Below the pieces are notes generated by a model that was not told the origin of the DNA, searched no databases, and saw only the letters and a program-made list of their open reading frames with translations. A program made the position numbers and the translations under genes. From Mycobacterium bohemicum DSM 44277 (GTDB taxonomy: Bacteria > Actinomycetota > Actinomycetes > Mycobacteriales > Mycobacteriaceae): DNA of 64,000 nucleotides. Shown piece after piece: positions 43,092 to 52,897 of the stretch; positions within the stretch are counted from its first letter, which is position 1; each line of letters begins with the position of its first letter. The stretch spans positions 131,577-195,576 of the forward strand of contig NZ_CSTD01000002.1 of assembly GCF_001053185.1 (NCBI RefSeq). The letters are read 5' to 3'.

Positions 43092-44129
43092 TTATTCGGC
43101 ACGGGTCTCAATCAGTGTGAGCGCTCGTTCGAACAGGTGGACGGTGGCGGCGTGGAGTTGGTCGCCGACCTCCTTCTCGGCCTGACCGGCGCACGCGCGG
43201 GCCAGCGTCCCCTCGATCACGATGCCGAGCTTGAAGCAGGCCAGCACCGTGTACCAGGTGATATGCGACAGGTCGCGGGTGGTGTTGGCGGCATAGCGCT
43301 CGAACAGCTCGTCGGTGCTGGCCAACCCGTCCTGGCCGCCCAGGGCGTGGCTGAACACGCTTGACCCGTCGGGCTGTCTCCAGGTCGCCAGCAGCCAGCC
43401 CAGGTCCAGCAGCGGGTCTCCGATCGTGCACATCTCCCAGTCGACGATGGCGACGACGTCCGGGCCGGTCCGGGAGAACATCACGTTGGCCGCGTGGTAG
43501 TCGCCATGCATGATCCCGGGCGTCCAGTCGGCGGGCCGGCGCTCTTCGAGCCACGCGGCCACTTGCTCGATGCCCGGGATCTGGGGTCCGGGGTAGTTCT
43601 CGTACTGGTTGTAGGACTCCAGCTCCGCGAGCCAGCGCGGCACCTGGCGTTCCAGGAAGCCGGCGGGCTTGCCGAAATCGGCGAGGCCCACCGCGACGTG
43701 GTCGACGGCGCCCAGCTTCGCCAGCGCGTCGGCCATCGAAAGCCCCATGCCGTGTCGTACCTCGGCGTTGCCGGCGTGCAACGGCGGCAGCCCCTCGCCG
43801 GCGTTGAACCCGTCGACCGGTTCCATCAGGTAGAAGACCGCGTCACCCAGCACGCCCGGGTCCTCGCAGGTGGCGATGAGGCCTGGGTGGGGCACATCCG
43901 AACCGGCCAGCGCCCCAAGGACTTTGGTTTCCCGCAGGATTACGCTGTTGCTGCGTGGACGTAGGTGGCGCGGTCCACGCCGCAGCACGTAGGGCACACG
44001 GGACCTGGTGAAGCGCAGCATGACATTCTGCGTTCCGCCGGTGACGTTGGCGACGTCTTCGAGCGGCCCGTCGCCGAGTCCCTGCGTGGACATCCAGGCC
44101 GCCACGGCCTCCAGGTTGACGGGATTCAC
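43092..44129 (-). CDS. APH-family phosphotransferase (Rv3761c/FadE36-like)
   Basis: A 345-residue kinase-fold protein of the aminoglycoside/choline phosphotransferase group. The catalytic loop is HGDYHAANVMF and the metal motif is IVDWEMCTIGDPLLDL; VTGGTQNVMLRF is the glycine loop. GTG 44129 is preferred because AAAAGGAG lies just upstream. Related proteins, fused or adjacent to acyl-CoA dehydrogenases (ACAD10/11), phosphorylate 4-hydroxyacyl-CoAs for beta-oxidation. M. tuberculosis annotates Rv3761c as fadE36, but it is a phosphotransferase. Two further copies of this family lie at 55.6 and 57.5 kb. Confidence 0.88.
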   Translation of the reverse strand: MNPVNLEAVAAWMSTQGLGDGPLEDVANVTGGTQNVMLRFTRSRVPYVLRRGPRHLRPRSNSVILRETKVLGALAGSDVPHPGLIATCEDPGVLGDAVFYLMEPVDGFNAGEGLPPLHAGNAEVRHGMGLSMADALAKLGAVDHVAVGLADFGKPAGFLERQVPRWLAELESYNQYENYPGPQIPGIEQVAAWLEERRPADWTPGIMHGDYHAANVMFSRTGPDVVAIVDWEMCTIGDPLLDLGWLLATWRQPDGSSVFSHALGGQDGLASTDELFERYAANTTRDLSHITWYTVLACFKLGIVIEGTLARACAGQAEKEVGDQLHAATVHLFERALTLIETRAE

Positions 44130-44285
44130 GTGCTCGCCACTCCTTTTAACCAGCTGCGGAAACCAGCCTGTGGCCCCCGGAGAAAAGCCTAGGGCCACCG
44201 CCGACGAGCGGCCCGCCGGGTCGGCGGCTGGAAGACTGGAAGAATAGTGTGCGTAACTTATTCCGGTGGCGAAAGGGATATCGCG

Positions 44286-45230
44286 ATGCCGCGTACCGAG
44301 AACGACTCGTGGGACATTACTCAGAGCGTGGGAGCCACCGCCCTGGGGGTGGCCGCGGCGCGCGCCGCGGAGACCGAAAGCGAGAACCCGCTCATCAATG
44401 ACCCGTTCGCGCGCGTCTTCGTCGACGCCGCGGGAAAAGGGATCTGGAGTATGTACGCCGATCCGGCACTGCTGGCGAAGGCGATCGAAATTGAACCCGA
44501 CGTGCGGCCGCGGATCCAGCTGATGATCGACTTCATGGCCACCCGGACGGCCTTCTTCGACGAGTTCTTCCTAGGCGCGGCCGATGCCGGGGTACGGCAG
44601 GTGGTGATTTTGGCCGCCGGGTTGGACTCGCGCACGTGGCGGCTGCCCTGGCCGAACGACACCATCGTGTACGAGCTGGATCAGCCCAAGGTGCTCGAAT
44701 TCAAGGCCGAGACACTGGCTAACCACGGCGCGCAGCCGGCCGCGCATCTGGTCAACGTGCCGATAGATTTGCGCCAGGACTGGCCGAAAGCCTTACAGGA
44801 AGCGGGTTTTGACCCTTCACGTCCCGCCGTATGGTCGGCCGAGGGCCTGGTCCGATACCTGCCGGCGCAGGCGCAGGACTTGTTGTTCGAGCGCGTCCAT
44901 TCGCTCAGCGCGGACGGCAGTTGGCTGGCGTCGAACGTTCCCGGCGAGGGATTCACCGACCCCGAGCTGGTTCGTCGCCAGCGCGAGGACATGCAGCGGA
45001 TGCGGGCGGCGGCGGCCAAGGTGGTAAACGCCGAAATCACGGACTTCAATGACCTCTGGTATCCGGAGGAGCGGACACCGGTGGACGCCTGGCTGCGTGA
45101 GCATGGCTGGGACGTCTCGACGGCGACGTTTGCGGAGCTGATGGCCCGGTACGGCCGTACCGTTCCCCCGGGCGCCGGGACCGCAATGCCACCGACCCTC
45201 TATGTGTCCGCGCAGCGGCGAGCCGGCTGA
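44286..45230 (+). CDS. SAM-dependent methyltransferase, TIGR00027 (LCM-like) family
   Basis: A 314-residue protein from ATG 44286, with GAAAGGGA upstream. The N-terminal [18 protein letters not shown] is the hallmark start of the large mycobacterial TIGR00027 methyltransferase family. [16 protein letters not shown] is the SAM-binding motif and [12 protein letters not shown] the following acidic strand. These enzymes are leucine carboxyl methyltransferase-like, with unknown targets, and occur in many copies per genome; a related gene (Rv3767c) lies at this place in M. tuberculosis. It diverges from the phosphotransferase gene. Confidence 0.92.
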   Translation: MPRTENDSWDITQSVGATALGVAAARAAETESENPLINDPFARVFVDAAGKGIWSMYADPALLAKAIEIEPDVRPRIQLMIDFMATRTAFFDEFFLGAADAGVRQVVILAAGLDSRTWRLPWPNDTIVYELDQPKVLEFKAETLANHGAQPAAHLVNVPIDLRQDWPKALQEAGFDPSRPAVWSAEGLVRYLPAQAQDLLFERVHSLSADGSWLASNVPGEGFTDPELVRRQREDMQRMRAAAAKVVNAEITDFNDLWYPEERTPVDAWLREHGWDVSTATFAELMARYGRTVPPGAGTAMPPTLYVSAQRRAG

Positions 45231-45365
45231 TCCATTTCGCTCATGTAGAGGTGGCCGGGAGCGGCGATTGCACACAAGTCTAACAACGTGCCGTTGCTAT
45301 TCCGTTAGGTCACAAGGTGATTCAGATTCGTCTGGGACCAGTATTGGGCGGGTACAAAGGTCTGT

Positions 45366-45599
45366 GTGAAGAACACAATCCGTATTGCAGCATCATCCAT
45401 CATCATGAGCGCCGGTCTGGGGATCGTTGGTTTGGGGGCGGCAGCTCTCGCCGAGGCCCAACCGACACCGTTGCCCGATTACCACTGGTGCCCGGGGCAA
45501 TCCTGGGATCCGGGCTGGGGAAACAACTGGGATCAGGGCCGCTGCCACGACGACCACTTCCGCGACGGCGACGCCCGCGACCAAGGCCATTGGCACTGA
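45366..45599 (+). CDS. Small secreted Trp/His-rich protein, first of a tandem pair
   Basis: A 77-residue protein from GTG 45366 with a signal peptide (residues 1-30, IIMSAGLGIVGLGAAALAEA). The mature part is DYHWCPGQSWDPGWGNNWDQ followed by GRCHDDHF and a GHWH end. The two Cys and the many Trp, His and Asp suggest a small disulfide-linked, perhaps metal-binding, exported protein. It is 60-70 percent like the protein encoded 300 bp downstream. Small proteins of this HWCPGQxWDP type recur in mycobacteria without known function. Confidence 0.82.
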   Translation: MKNTIRIAASSIIMSAGLGIVGLGAAALAEAQPTPLPDYHWCPGQSWDPGWGNNWDQGRCHDDHFRDGDARDQGHWH

Positions 45600-45902
45600 G
45601 GTAGCACCCCTCCGGTGTCGATGCACCGTTGTCCGCCTGCGTGGCCGGCGCCCATGGCGCCGGCCACGCTCTTCAAACGCTGTCGCAGAACGGATTAACC
45701 CACTCGGCAGCGGCAAACACATGCCGCTCTCATACGGCGACTTCGCGAAGTCCCAACGAAGCGGCCCTGCAAATGACTAAAGCGGCAAGGGTCACCCGAC
45801 AACCCCCGCACGCTCGGCGCCGGCAGTCAGACGATGCTCCAATAGCAATTCATCGTGATGTCCGATGTTTGATCTTCAGGGCAGCGGGGAAAAGTTCGAA
45901 CC
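45600..45902. other. Gene-free stretch between the tandem secreted-protein genes
   Basis: About 300 bp with no convincing coding frame. It should hold the promoter for the second paralogue and does not repeat the upstream region of the first gene noticeably, so the two may be regulated differently. Confidence 0.4.
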
Positions 45903-46148
45903 ATGAGAAACATGTTCCGCACCGCGGCAACAACATTGGTGTTAGGAGCCGGTATCGGGCTCGCCGGGCTCGGCACAGATTCTGTCGCCCAGGCCCACGC
46001 TGTGCCTGCTCCCTTCCCCGACTATCACTGGTGCCCCGGACAGTTCTGGGACCCAGGGTGGGGCAATAACTGGGACCGGGGCCGCTGCCACGACGATCAC
46101 TGGTACGACGGCGACCCCCACGACCAAGGTCACTGGCACGGTTATTAG
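45903..46148 (+). CDS. Small secreted Trp/His-rich protein, second of a tandem pair
   Basis: An 81-residue protein from ATG 45903 with a signal peptide (TLVLGAGIGLAGLGTDSVAQ, cleavage after AHA). The mature part repeats the pattern of the first copy: DYHWCPGQFWDPGWGNNWDR, GRCHDDHWYDGD and GHWHGY. Both Cys and nearly all Trp are kept, so the fold is under selection. It is followed within 35 bp by a strong hairpin terminator. Function is unknown. Confidence 0.82.
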   Translation: MRNMFRTAATTLVLGAGIGLAGLGTDSVAQAHAVPAPFPDYHWCPGQFWDPGWGNNWDRGRCHDDHWYDGDPHDQGHWHGY

Positions 46149-46568
46149 GTCACTGCCTTAGTCGCGGCCCATCGGCAGCAACCCCCACCCCACGTCCAGA
46201 GACGCGGGGTGGGGGCGTTATGCCGGGCGGTGTCTCGTGGCCAGATGGAGGGTGGCCATCGCCCGGGTACTTCGAATGACCCTCAAAAGTCACGCGAAGG
46301 AGAACTACGCGATGACCGGTCGCCGGAGTTCGCCTTGCCTGCAGGCGGCCTCGGCCAACGCCGCATACACCGCATGGATTTTATTGGCGTGACCTGGCAC
46401 CTGCCATTCGACGCGCATCCTTCGCTGCTGGTCTGCCGGCTGCAGAGGCGACGGCGACCGACGAGACTGGGGCATTCCCCGTGCGGCGTCACGCATGTTT
46501 AGACACGCGTGCAATGGGTAACGCTAGCCGGACGGGAAATCATTCTCGAACACAAAATGGAGGTCACC
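46149..46568. other. Intergenic region with terminator and an orphan ribosome site
   Basis: After the terminator at 46182-46215 there is no long gene. A good AAGGAG (46297-46302) precedes ATG 46312, which opens only 26 codons (to 46392), and the next frame continues protein-like for about 40 codons. This may be a decayed small gene or a leader peptide. The last part carries GGAGGT for the next gene. Confidence 0.4.
46182..46215 (+). terminator. Strong hairpin terminator
   Basis: CCCCCACCCCACGTC pairs with GACGCGGGGTGGGGG over 15 bp with one mismatch and a four-base loop, just after the second secreted-protein gene. It lacks a T tract, as is usual for mycobacterial terminators. Confidence 0.75.
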
Positions 46569-46799
46569 ATGCGTGGCGGCGGAATAATCGGCACGATTGT
46601 TCTGGTGTGGCTGCTCATCGGGGTGTTCGCGGCATACCAACGCGATTACTTCAAAGGTGGGTCAACGAGTTGTGTCACAGCAGGGAATATTGCGTTGACC
46701 GTGGTCGCCGGCCCCTTGAACTATGCGGGTGTGAACCCCAAAGTCAAGGATTGCCATGTACCACAGCCGAGTTCAATGCCCAGTGGCCTCGTCGCTTAA
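46569..46799 (+). CDS. Small membrane protein of unknown function
   Basis: A 76-residue protein from ATG 46569, with GGAGGT four bases upstream. It has one membrane helix at the N-terminus (GIIGTIVLVWLLIGVFAAYQ) and a short outer part with two Cys (STSCVTAGNI, VKDCHVPQPS) that could form a disulfide. An upstream GTG/ATG frame from 46509 lacks conservation features and crosses the ribosome site. It precedes a second tiny membrane protein gene by 24 bp, and the two are probably co-transcribed. Proteins of this type are common in mycobacteria. Confidence 0.7.
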   Translation: MRGGGIIGTIVLVWLLIGVFAAYQRDYFKGGSTSCVTAGNIALTVVAGPLNYAGVNPKVKDCHVPQPSSMPSGLVA

Positions 46800-46823
46800 A
46801 TCCCTCACACGAAAGAAGTCGTC

Positions 46824-46979
46824 ATGATCATATTAGGCATCGTCCTGCTCATTCTCGGGTTCGTGTTCGGCATTCATCTGCTGTGGGTGCTCGGAATCGT
46901 CTTGCTCGTCATCGGCGCCGTGCTGTGGATCATGGGTTCGGTGGGCCGCCCGGTTGCGGGTCGCCGGTACTGGTATTAG
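46824..46979 (+). CDS. Tiny two-helix membrane protein, DUF6131-like
   Basis: Fifty-one residues from ATG 46824 to TAG 46977. It has two membrane helices (ILGIVLLILGFVFGIHLLWV and LGIVLLVIGAVLWIMGSVG) and the C-terminal GRPVAGRRYWY, which matches my recollection of DUF6131 proteins of mycobacteria. It is too short for most gene finders. It lies directly after the 76-residue membrane protein, in front of tcrXY. No function is known. Confidence 0.75.
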   Translation: MIILGIVLLILGFVFGIHLLWVLGIVLLVIGAVLWIMGSVGRPVAGRRYWY

Positions 46980-47132
46980 TTCACCCGCGCCCGGTAGAGA
47001 TTGCGCGTGACCGCCCGTGGCGGTCGCGCGTTTTCTCATAGTCCGCGCACAGGAAAGCCATAGCCTCGACCCAGCCGAAGGCGGATACTGAGAGTTGTGA
47101 CTCAGTCCCGAGCGTCGGCGGAGCGAGTGGTC

Positions 47133-47837
47133 ATGTGCCGCGCCGATGGCAACCCGATAACCGTGCTCGTCGTCGACGACGAGGCGGTGCTGGCCGAGAT
47201 GGTGTCGATGGCGTTGCGCTACGAGGGCTGGAACATCGCCACCGCCGGGGACGGGTCCTCGGCGATCGCGGCGGCCCGTGCGCAGCGGCCCGACGTCGTC
47301 GTTCTCGACGTGATGCTCCCGGACATGAGCGGCCTCGACGTGCTGCACAAGCTGCGTGAGGAAAACCCGCAACTGCCGGTGCTGTTGCTCACCGCCAAGG
47401 ATTCGGTGGAAGACCGCATCGCCGGGCTGACCGCGGGCGGCGACGACTATGTCACCAAGCCGTTCAGCATCGAAGAGGTGGTGCTGCGGTTGCGTGCGCT
47501 GCTGCGCCGCACCGGCGTGACGACGACGGACAGCGGCGCGCAGCTGGTGGTCGGAGACCTGGTGCTCGACGAGGACAGCCACGAAGTGATGCGCGCCGGC
47601 GAGCCAATCTCCTTGACCTCCACGGAGTTCGAGCTGCTGCGGTTCATGATGCGCAACTCCAAGCGGGTGCTCAGTAAGGCCCAGATCCTCGATCGCGTGT
47701 GGAGCTACGACTTCGGGGGCCGGTCCAACATCGTCGAGCTGTACATCTCCTACCTGCGCAAGAAGATCGACAACGGTCGCGAGCCGATGATCCACACCCT
47801 GCGCGGCGCCGGTTATGTCCTCAAGCCGGCCCGCTGA
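47133..47837 (+). CDS. tcrX: Response regulator TcrX
   Basis: A 234-residue OmpR/PhoB-type regulator. The receiver domain has the acidic pair in VLVVDDEAVL, the phosphoacceptor Asp in VVVLDVMLPDMSG and the Lys in GGDDYVTKPFSIEEV. The C-terminal winged helix includes LTSTEFELLRFMM and SNIVELYISYLRKKI. ATG 47133 is preferred to an upstream start at 47097. The sequence is nearly that of Rv3765c TcrX, partner of TcrY, a system reported as responsive to iron limitation in M. tuberculosis. It overlaps tcrY by 23 bp. Confidence 0.95.
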   Translation: MCRADGNPITVLVVDDEAVLAEMVSMALRYEGWNIATAGDGSSAIAAARAQRPDVVVLDVMLPDMSGLDVLHKLREENPQLPVLLLTAKDSVEDRIAGLTAGGDDYVTKPFSIEEVVLRLRALLRRTGVTTTDSGAQLVVGDLVLDEDSHEVMRAGEPISLTSTEFELLRFMMRNSKRVLSKAQILDRVWSYDFGGRSNIVELYISYLRKKIDNGREPMIHTLRGAGYVLKPAR

Positions 47838-49341
47838 CATCGGGCGGGCCTGGTCGCTGCGTTTACGGCTGCTGGTCGGGCAGGTCGTCGTCCTCGCGGT
47901 CGTCTGCATCGGCATCACCGCGGCCACCGAGCTGTCCTTGCGGCATCACCTCGTGGCGCAGCTCGACGGCCAGCTCGCCGGGGCCTCGTACCGTTCGGCG
48001 CTGTTGTATCCCGAACCGAAACGCCCCGGGTGGCGGCACGAGTCACGTTTTTCACCCAGGCCGGGACCCGGTCCCCGGTTCCTGGACGCCCCCGGCCAGC
48101 CGGCGGGCATGGTTGCCGCGGTGGTCAATCACGCGAGCGTCATCGACGCCGGCTACCTGACCAGTAGCGGCGCGCGGGCCGCTCTGAGCCCCGAGGCCCA
48201 ACGGCAACTGGAACAGATCTCGGGCACTCGCAGGCCGACGACGCTCGACCTCGACGGGCTCGGCCGGTACCGGGTCGTGGCCGCCGCGAGCCGCAACGGG
48301 GGAGACGTGATCGTCACCGGCCTGTCGATGTCGAACGTCGACGCGACGATGATCCGGATGCTGGTCATCCTGGGCATCGTCACCCTGGTCGCCCTGGCCG
48401 CGGCGACGACGGCCGGTGCCATCATCATCCGGCGCGCGCTGGCGCCGCTTCGCCGCGTCGTGCAGACGGCGACCGAGGTGGTCGAACTGCCGCTGGACCG
48501 CGGCGAGGTCGAACTGCCGGTGCGGGTGGCCGAAGCCGACGCCAACCCCTCGACCGAGGTAGGGCAACTCGGGTCGGCGCTCAACCGGATGCTCGACCAC
48601 ATCTCGGCGGCCCTGTCGGCGCGGCAGGCCAGCGAGACCCGGGTCCGGCAGTTCGTCGCCGATGCCAGCCACGAACTGCGGACTCCGCTCGCCGCCATCC
48701 GCGGGTACACCGAGCTGACCCAGCGCATGGGTGATGACCGAGACGCGGTCGAGCACGCGATGAGCCGGGTGGCGTCGGAGACCGAACGGATGACCCGGCT
48801 GGTCGAGGACCTGCTGCTGCTGGCTCGCCTTGACTCGGGCCGGCCGCTGGAACGCGAACCGGTGGACCTTTCGCGCGTGGCGCTGGACGCGGTCAACGAC
48901 GCGCACGTCGCGGGGCCGGACCACGAATGGGAGCTCGATCTGCCCGACGAGCCGGTGATCGTCCCGGGGGACGCCGCGCGGCTGCACCAGGTGCTGACCA
49001 ATCTGCTGGCGAACGCGCGTGTCCACACCGGTGCGGGCACCGTCGTGACGACGCGGTTAAGCACCGAGCCGTCCTACAGCGTGCTGCAGGTCATCGACAA
49101 CGGCCCCGGCATCCCCACGGCCCTTCAGTCCGAGGTCTTCGAACGGTTCGCCCGCGGCGATTCCTCGCGTTCCCGCAAAGGCGGCAGCACGGGGCTGGGC
49201 CTGGCCATCGTGTCGGCCGTCGTCAAGGCGCACCACGGGACGATCGCGGTGAACAGCTCACCGGGACACACCGAGTTCACGGTGCGGTTGCCACTCGACG
49301 GGTGGCAACCGCCGGCCGGACAGGCCTCCTCGGCTAGCTAG
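47815..49341 (+). CDS. tcrY: Sensor histidine kinase TcrY
   Basis: A 508-residue kinase with two membrane helices (residues ~17-40 and ~185-205) bounding an outer sensor domain. HAMP and dimerisation follow, with the phosphoacceptor His in [19 protein letters not shown]. The ATPase domain has [16 protein letters not shown] (N box), VIDNGPGIP and [14 protein letters not shown]. The start overlaps the tcrX end, as expected for a coupled pair. It phosphorylates TcrX. Its 3' end overlaps the convergent lpqH gene by 8 bp. Confidence 0.95.
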   Translation: MSSSRPADIGRAWSLRLRLLVGQVVVLAVVCIGITAATELSLRHHLVAQLDGQLAGASYRSALLYPEPKRPGWRHESRFSPRPGPGPRFLDAPGQPAGMVAAVVNHASVIDAGYLTSSGARAALSPEAQRQLEQISGTRRPTTLDLDGLGRYRVVAAASRNGGDVIVTGLSMSNVDATMIRMLVILGIVTLVALAAATTAGAIIIRRALAPLRRVVQTATEVVELPLDRGEVELPVRVAEADANPSTEVGQLGSALNRMLDHISAALSARQASETRVRQFVADASHELRTPLAAIRGYTELTQRMGDDRDAVEHAMSRVASETERMTRLVEDLLLLARLDSGRPLEREPVDLSRVALDAVNDAHVAGPDHEWELDLPDEPVIVPGDAARLHQVLTNLLANARVHTGAGTVVTTRLSTEPSYSVLQVIDNGPGIPTALQSEVFERFARGDSSRSRKGGSTGLGLAIVSAVVKAHHGTIAVNSSPGHTEFTVRLPLDGWQPPAGQASSAS

Positions 49342-49816
49342 AGCAGGTGACGTCGATCTCGAACGGCTTGTTCACCGGCTGCATCGGGTTGGCCATGTCC
49401 ACGCCCGTGGCGGTGCCGGTGATCTTGTAGCTGTTGCCGTCCTTGGTCGCCGAGGCGTTGCCCTGGCCGATGCCCTGGGTGTACCCGAGCGTCACGCCGT
49501 TGACGTTGCCCAGCCCGACGGACTTCACCTGCGGCGGGTTGGCGTCGGTGAGCACCGCGGCGATGCCGGTCGCCGCCCCACCGATCGCGATGTTGACGCT
49601 GCCGCCCACGGTCGTGCACACGACCGTGCCGCTGACGTTCTGGTCCTTGCCGTCGATGGTCACCTTCGGACCGGAGCCCGTACCGGAACTTGCCGACGTG
49701 CCCGCGGCCGATGTGGTCCCCGAACCGCTCGAAGTCGACTTGTTGCTCGAGCAGCCCGAAATACTCGCGGCCAAAATTGCCGCCCCGGCTACCGCAACGG
49801 TCAGTCCACGCTTCAC
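49334..49816 (-). CDS. lpqH: 19-kDa lipoprotein LpqH
   Basis: A 160-residue lipoprotein from GTG 49816, preceded by AAAGGAG. The signal peptide [20 protein letters not shown] ends at the lipobox Cys (ISGC). A Ser/Thr/Gly-rich, likely glycosylated stretch follows ([20 protein letters not shown]), then the beta-rich domain with two Cys ([10 protein letters not shown] and the C-terminal DVTCSS). LpqH (Rv3763) is an abundant surface lipoprotein and TLR2 agonist. An ATG at 49834 would place six extra residues before the signal peptide and is less likely. Confidence 0.96.
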   Translation of the reverse strand: MKRGLTVAVAGAAILAASISGCSSNKSTSSGSGTTSAAGTSASSGTGSGPKVTIDGKDQNVSGTVVCTTVGGSVNIAIGGAATGIAAVLTDANPPQVKSVGLGNVNGVTLGYTQGIGQGNASATKDGNSYKITGTATGVDMANPMQPVNKPFEIDVTCSS

Positions 49817-49983
49817 CTGTTCTCCTTTGCCCAATCGTCGCGATCCGTCGGCTTTGACGAACCGATGGGCAGTATGCGGGTTAACTGAGACGCGGAGCTA
49901 GGGTCCGGGGACATTAATTTCGCATTCCGCAAGGCGCCGGCAATTCAGGATCGTTTCGCCGGTCGGCCGTCAGTGGCAATGTA

Positions 49984-51864
49984 TTGCCGGTGAAACACAA
50001 TCCCCCGACCGCGTTCATCGAGTCTTCCCATCGCGGCCATGTTCTGCCCCTCGACGACGTCGCGGATTTCCACAACGCTGATCGGGGATTCGTCGCCGCG
50101 TTGTCGCCGTGCGTCATCAAGGCGGCCGACGGCCGCGTCGTGTGGGACAACGACGCCTACTCCTTCCTCGGCGGCCCGGCGCCGGCGTCGGTGCACCCCA
50201 GCCTCTGGCGGCAGTCCACCCTGAACGCCAAGCAGGGCCTGTTCGAAGTGGTGCCGGGCATCTACCAGGTCCGCGGCTTCGACCTCTCCAACGTCACATT
50301 CGTCGAGACCGACAGCGGGATCATCGTCATCGATCCGCTGGTCTCCACGGAGGTGGCCGCCGCGGCGCTGTCGCTGTATCGCACGCACCGGGGCGGTGAG
50401 CGCCCCGTCGTCGCGGTGATCTACACCCACAGCCACGTCGACCACTTCGGCGGAGTACTCGGTGTCACCTCGGAGGCGGAGGTGGCCTCCGGTGCGGTCG
50501 CCGTCCTGGCGCCCGAAGGCTTCGTCGAACACGCCGTGCAGGAGAACGTCTACGCCGGCCCGGCGATGGCCCGCCGGGCCACCTACATGTACGGGACACT
50601 GCTGCCGCGCGGGCCCATGGACCAGGTGGGCTGCGGTCTGGGCCAGGCGCCGTCCACCGGCGAAGTCGCCATCATCGTTCCGACCATCGACATCCGGGAG
50701 ACCGGCGAGAAGCACACCATCGACGGCGTGGAGATCGAATTCCAGATGGCGCCGGGCACCGAGGCGCCCGCCGAGATGCATTTCTATTTCCCGCGTTTCC
50801 GCGCCCTGTGCATGGCCGAGAACGCCACCCACAACCTGCACAACCTGCTCACCCTGCGCGGTGCCCTGGTGCGCGACCCGCACGCCTGGTCGGGCTACCT
50901 CACCGAGGCGATCGACACCTTCGCCGACCGCGCCGACGTGGTGTTCGCCTCCCACCACTGGCCGACCTGGGGGCGGGAGAACATCGTCGAATTCCTGTCG
51001 CTGCAGCGCGATATGTACGCCTACCTGCACGACCAGACGCTGCGGCTGCTCAACCAGGGCTACACCGGCGCCGAGATCGCCGAGATGTTCGAGATGCCGC
51101 CAGCGCTGGACCGGGCCTGGCACACGCACGGGTATTACGGGTCGGTCAGCCACAACGTGAAGGCGGTGTATCAGCGCTACATGGGTTGGTTCGACGGCAA
51201 CCCGGCTCGCCTGTGGCCGCACCCGCCGGAGAGCCTCGGTCCCCGCTACGTCGAGGCGATGGGCGGAATGGAACGCGTCGTAGAGATCGCCCGGTCAGCG
51301 TTCGCCTCCGGTGATCTCCGTTGGGCGGCAACGCTATTGGATCACGCGATCTTCACCGACAGCGAGCATTCCCAGGCGCGCGCGCTGTACGCCGACACGC
51401 TGGAGCAGCTGGCCTACGGCGCGGAGAACGCGACGTGGCGCAACTTCTTCATGAGCGGGGCAACCGAACTGCGCGCGGGCAATTTCGGCACCGCCGTCAC
51501 CGCCGCCTCGCCGTCGATGTTCAACCAGCTCACCCCCGAGCAGATTTTCGACAGCCTCGCCATCCGGGTCAACGGTCCGCGCGCCTGGGACCTCGACATG
51601 ACGATCGACGTCAGCTTCGGTGATCTGGCCGCCAATTACCGCCTCGCGCTGCGTAACGGGGTGCTGATCTACCGCAAGGTGGCGGCCGATGTCGCGACCG
51701 CGACCGTCACCGTCAAGCTGGACACCAAGCTTCGGCTGCTGGCCGTGACGGTGGGCGACATCACCTCGCCCGGATTGGAGATATCCGGGGACGCCGCGGC
51801 ACTGCAGACCTTCCTCGGCGTGCTCGACGGCCCGGATCCCAATTTCAACATCGTCACGCCGTGA
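49984..51864 (+). CDS. Alkylsulfatase, metallo-beta-lactamase SdsA1 type (Rv3762c-like)
   Basis: A 626-residue zinc hydrolase. The metal motif is IYTHSHVDHFGG (near residue 152), with further ligands in CMAENATHNLHN and FASHHWPTWG. The C-terminal part, beyond ~500, is the SCP2-like domain used to hold hydrophobic substrates in SdsA1. Such enzymes cleave primary alkyl sulfates to alcohol and sulfate. The start is TTG 49984; GTG 49990 is equally possible. There is no signal peptide, unlike secreted SdsA1. It is divergent from lpqH. Confidence 0.92.
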   Translation: MPVKHNPPTAFIESSHRGHVLPLDDVADFHNADRGFVAALSPCVIKAADGRVVWDNDAYSFLGGPAPASVHPSLWRQSTLNAKQGLFEVVPGIYQVRGFDLSNVTFVETDSGIIVIDPLVSTEVAAAALSLYRTHRGGERPVVAVIYTHSHVDHFGGVLGVTSEAEVASGAVAVLAPEGFVEHAVQENVYAGPAMARRATYMYGTLLPRGPMDQVGCGLGQAPSTGEVAIIVPTIDIRETGEKHTIDGVEIEFQMAPGTEAPAEMHFYFPRFRALCMAENATHNLHNLLTLRGALVRDPHAWSGYLTEAIDTFADRADVVFASHHWPTWGRENIVEFLSLQRDMYAYLHDQTLRLLNQGYTGAEIAEMFEMPPALDRAWHTHGYYGSVSHNVKAVYQRYMGWFDGNPARLWPHPPESLGPRYVEAMGGMERVVEIARSAFASGDLRWAATLLDHAIFTDSEHSQARALYADTLEQLAYGAENATWRNFFMSGATELRAGNFGTAVTAASPSMFNQLTPEQIFDSLAIRVNGPRAWDLDMTIDVSFGDLAANYRLALRNGVLIYRKVAADVATATVTVKLDTKLRLLAVTVGDITSPGLEISGDAAALQTFLGVLDGPDPNFNIVTP

Positions 51865-51925
51865 TCGACGGCGCAAAGTCGAAGCCTCCTCGCCGGCAAC
51901 CACGGCGACGCCCGGGGGCAACCCG

Positions 51926-52897
51926 TCACGCGATGTCGATGACGACCTTGCCAAAGACTTTGCGTTCGGCCACCAGGCGCAACGCCGCCGGCGCGTCGGA
52001 CAGCGGGTAGCGCGCGCCGATGTAGGGCCGGATCGTTCCCGCGGCGAACATCTGCGAAAGCTCTTGCATGTCGCGCGCGGCCTCGTCGGCCCGGTCGCCC
52101 ATGAAAGTCCGTATTTCCATGCCGCAGATCGTGATTCCTTTCAGCAGCACCAGGTTGAGCGGGATGGACGGGATGGTGCCCGCGGCGTAGCCGAGGGTGA
52201 CGAAGGTCCCGCCGCGGGTCAGAGCGCGCAGCGCCGGCTCGGAATACTCCCCGCCCACGGGGTCGATGACCACGCGCGCGGCGTCGCCGGTGAGCTCACG
52301 GATGCGGGTCTTGAGGTCTTCGCGTTCGTAGTCGACGGTCGCCTCCGCGCCCCGACGCCAGCACAGTGCGAGCTTTTCGGGGCTCGAGGCCGCCGCGAGC
52401 ACCCGGGCCTTCATGGCGACGGCCAAGTCGACGGCGGCCAGGCCCACCCCGCCGGCGGCGCCCAGCACCACCACCCAATCCCCTTCTCCGACTTCGGCGA
52501 CCGAGCGCAGCGCGTGATACGCCGTGCGGTAGGTGACGCCGAACGCCGCGGCCGACGCGAAGTCCACGCCCTCGGGGACGAGCGACACCGCGCCCGCGTC
52601 CAGGGCGACCTGTTCGGCGAACGCACCGGTCGCCGTCGTGGCCGAGACGTGCTGGCCCGGGTGAAACGGTGCGCCGCCGCCGGTGGCAACCACTTCCCCC
52701 GCCAGTTCGCTACCCGGAATGAACGGCACCGGAATCTTGATCTGGTACTTCCCGGCGATCAGTAGAACATCGGGGAAATTGACCGCCGCGGCGCGGACCC
52801 GCACCAGCACCTGGCCGGGGCCCGGGACCGGATCGGCGACCTCGTCACAGACCAGGTCCTCGGGCGCGCCGTAGGAACGGCAGACCACGGCGCGCAT
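51926..52897 (-). CDS. NAD(P)H-quinone/enoyl oxidoreductase (MDR family)
   Basis: A 323-residue MDR protein with the catalytic GroES-like domain (GPGQVLVRVRAAAVNFPDVL near residue 26) and Rossmann loop VVLGAAGGVGLAAVDLAVAM. No structural-zinc Cys cluster is present. Its ATG shares one base with the stop of the TetR gene upstream (TGATG), so it is the last gene of a lipid-catabolic operon. It probably reduces an enoyl-CoA or quinone intermediate; the substrate is not shown. Confidence 0.85.
   Translation of the reverse strand: MRAVVCRSYGAPEDLVCDEVADPVPGPGQVLVRVRAAAVNFPDVLLIAGKYQIKIPVPFIPGSELAGEVVATGGGAPFHPGQHVSATTATGAFAEQVALDAGAVSLVPEGVDFASAAAFGVTYRTAYHALRSVAEVGEGDWVVVLGAAGGVGLAAVDLAVAMKARVLAAASSPEKLALCWRRGAEATVDYEREDLKTRIRELTGDAARVVIDPVGGEYSEPALRALTRGGTFVTLGYAAGTIPSIPLNLVLLKGITICGMEIRTFMGDRADEAARDMQELSQMFAAGTIRPYIGARYPLSDAPAALRLVAERKVFGKVVIDIA

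Noticed and set aside
43092..44129. Aminoglycoside resistance gene
   Set aside because: The APH fold is shared, but length, motifs and the chromosomal Rv3761c-like position fit lipid-type kinases.
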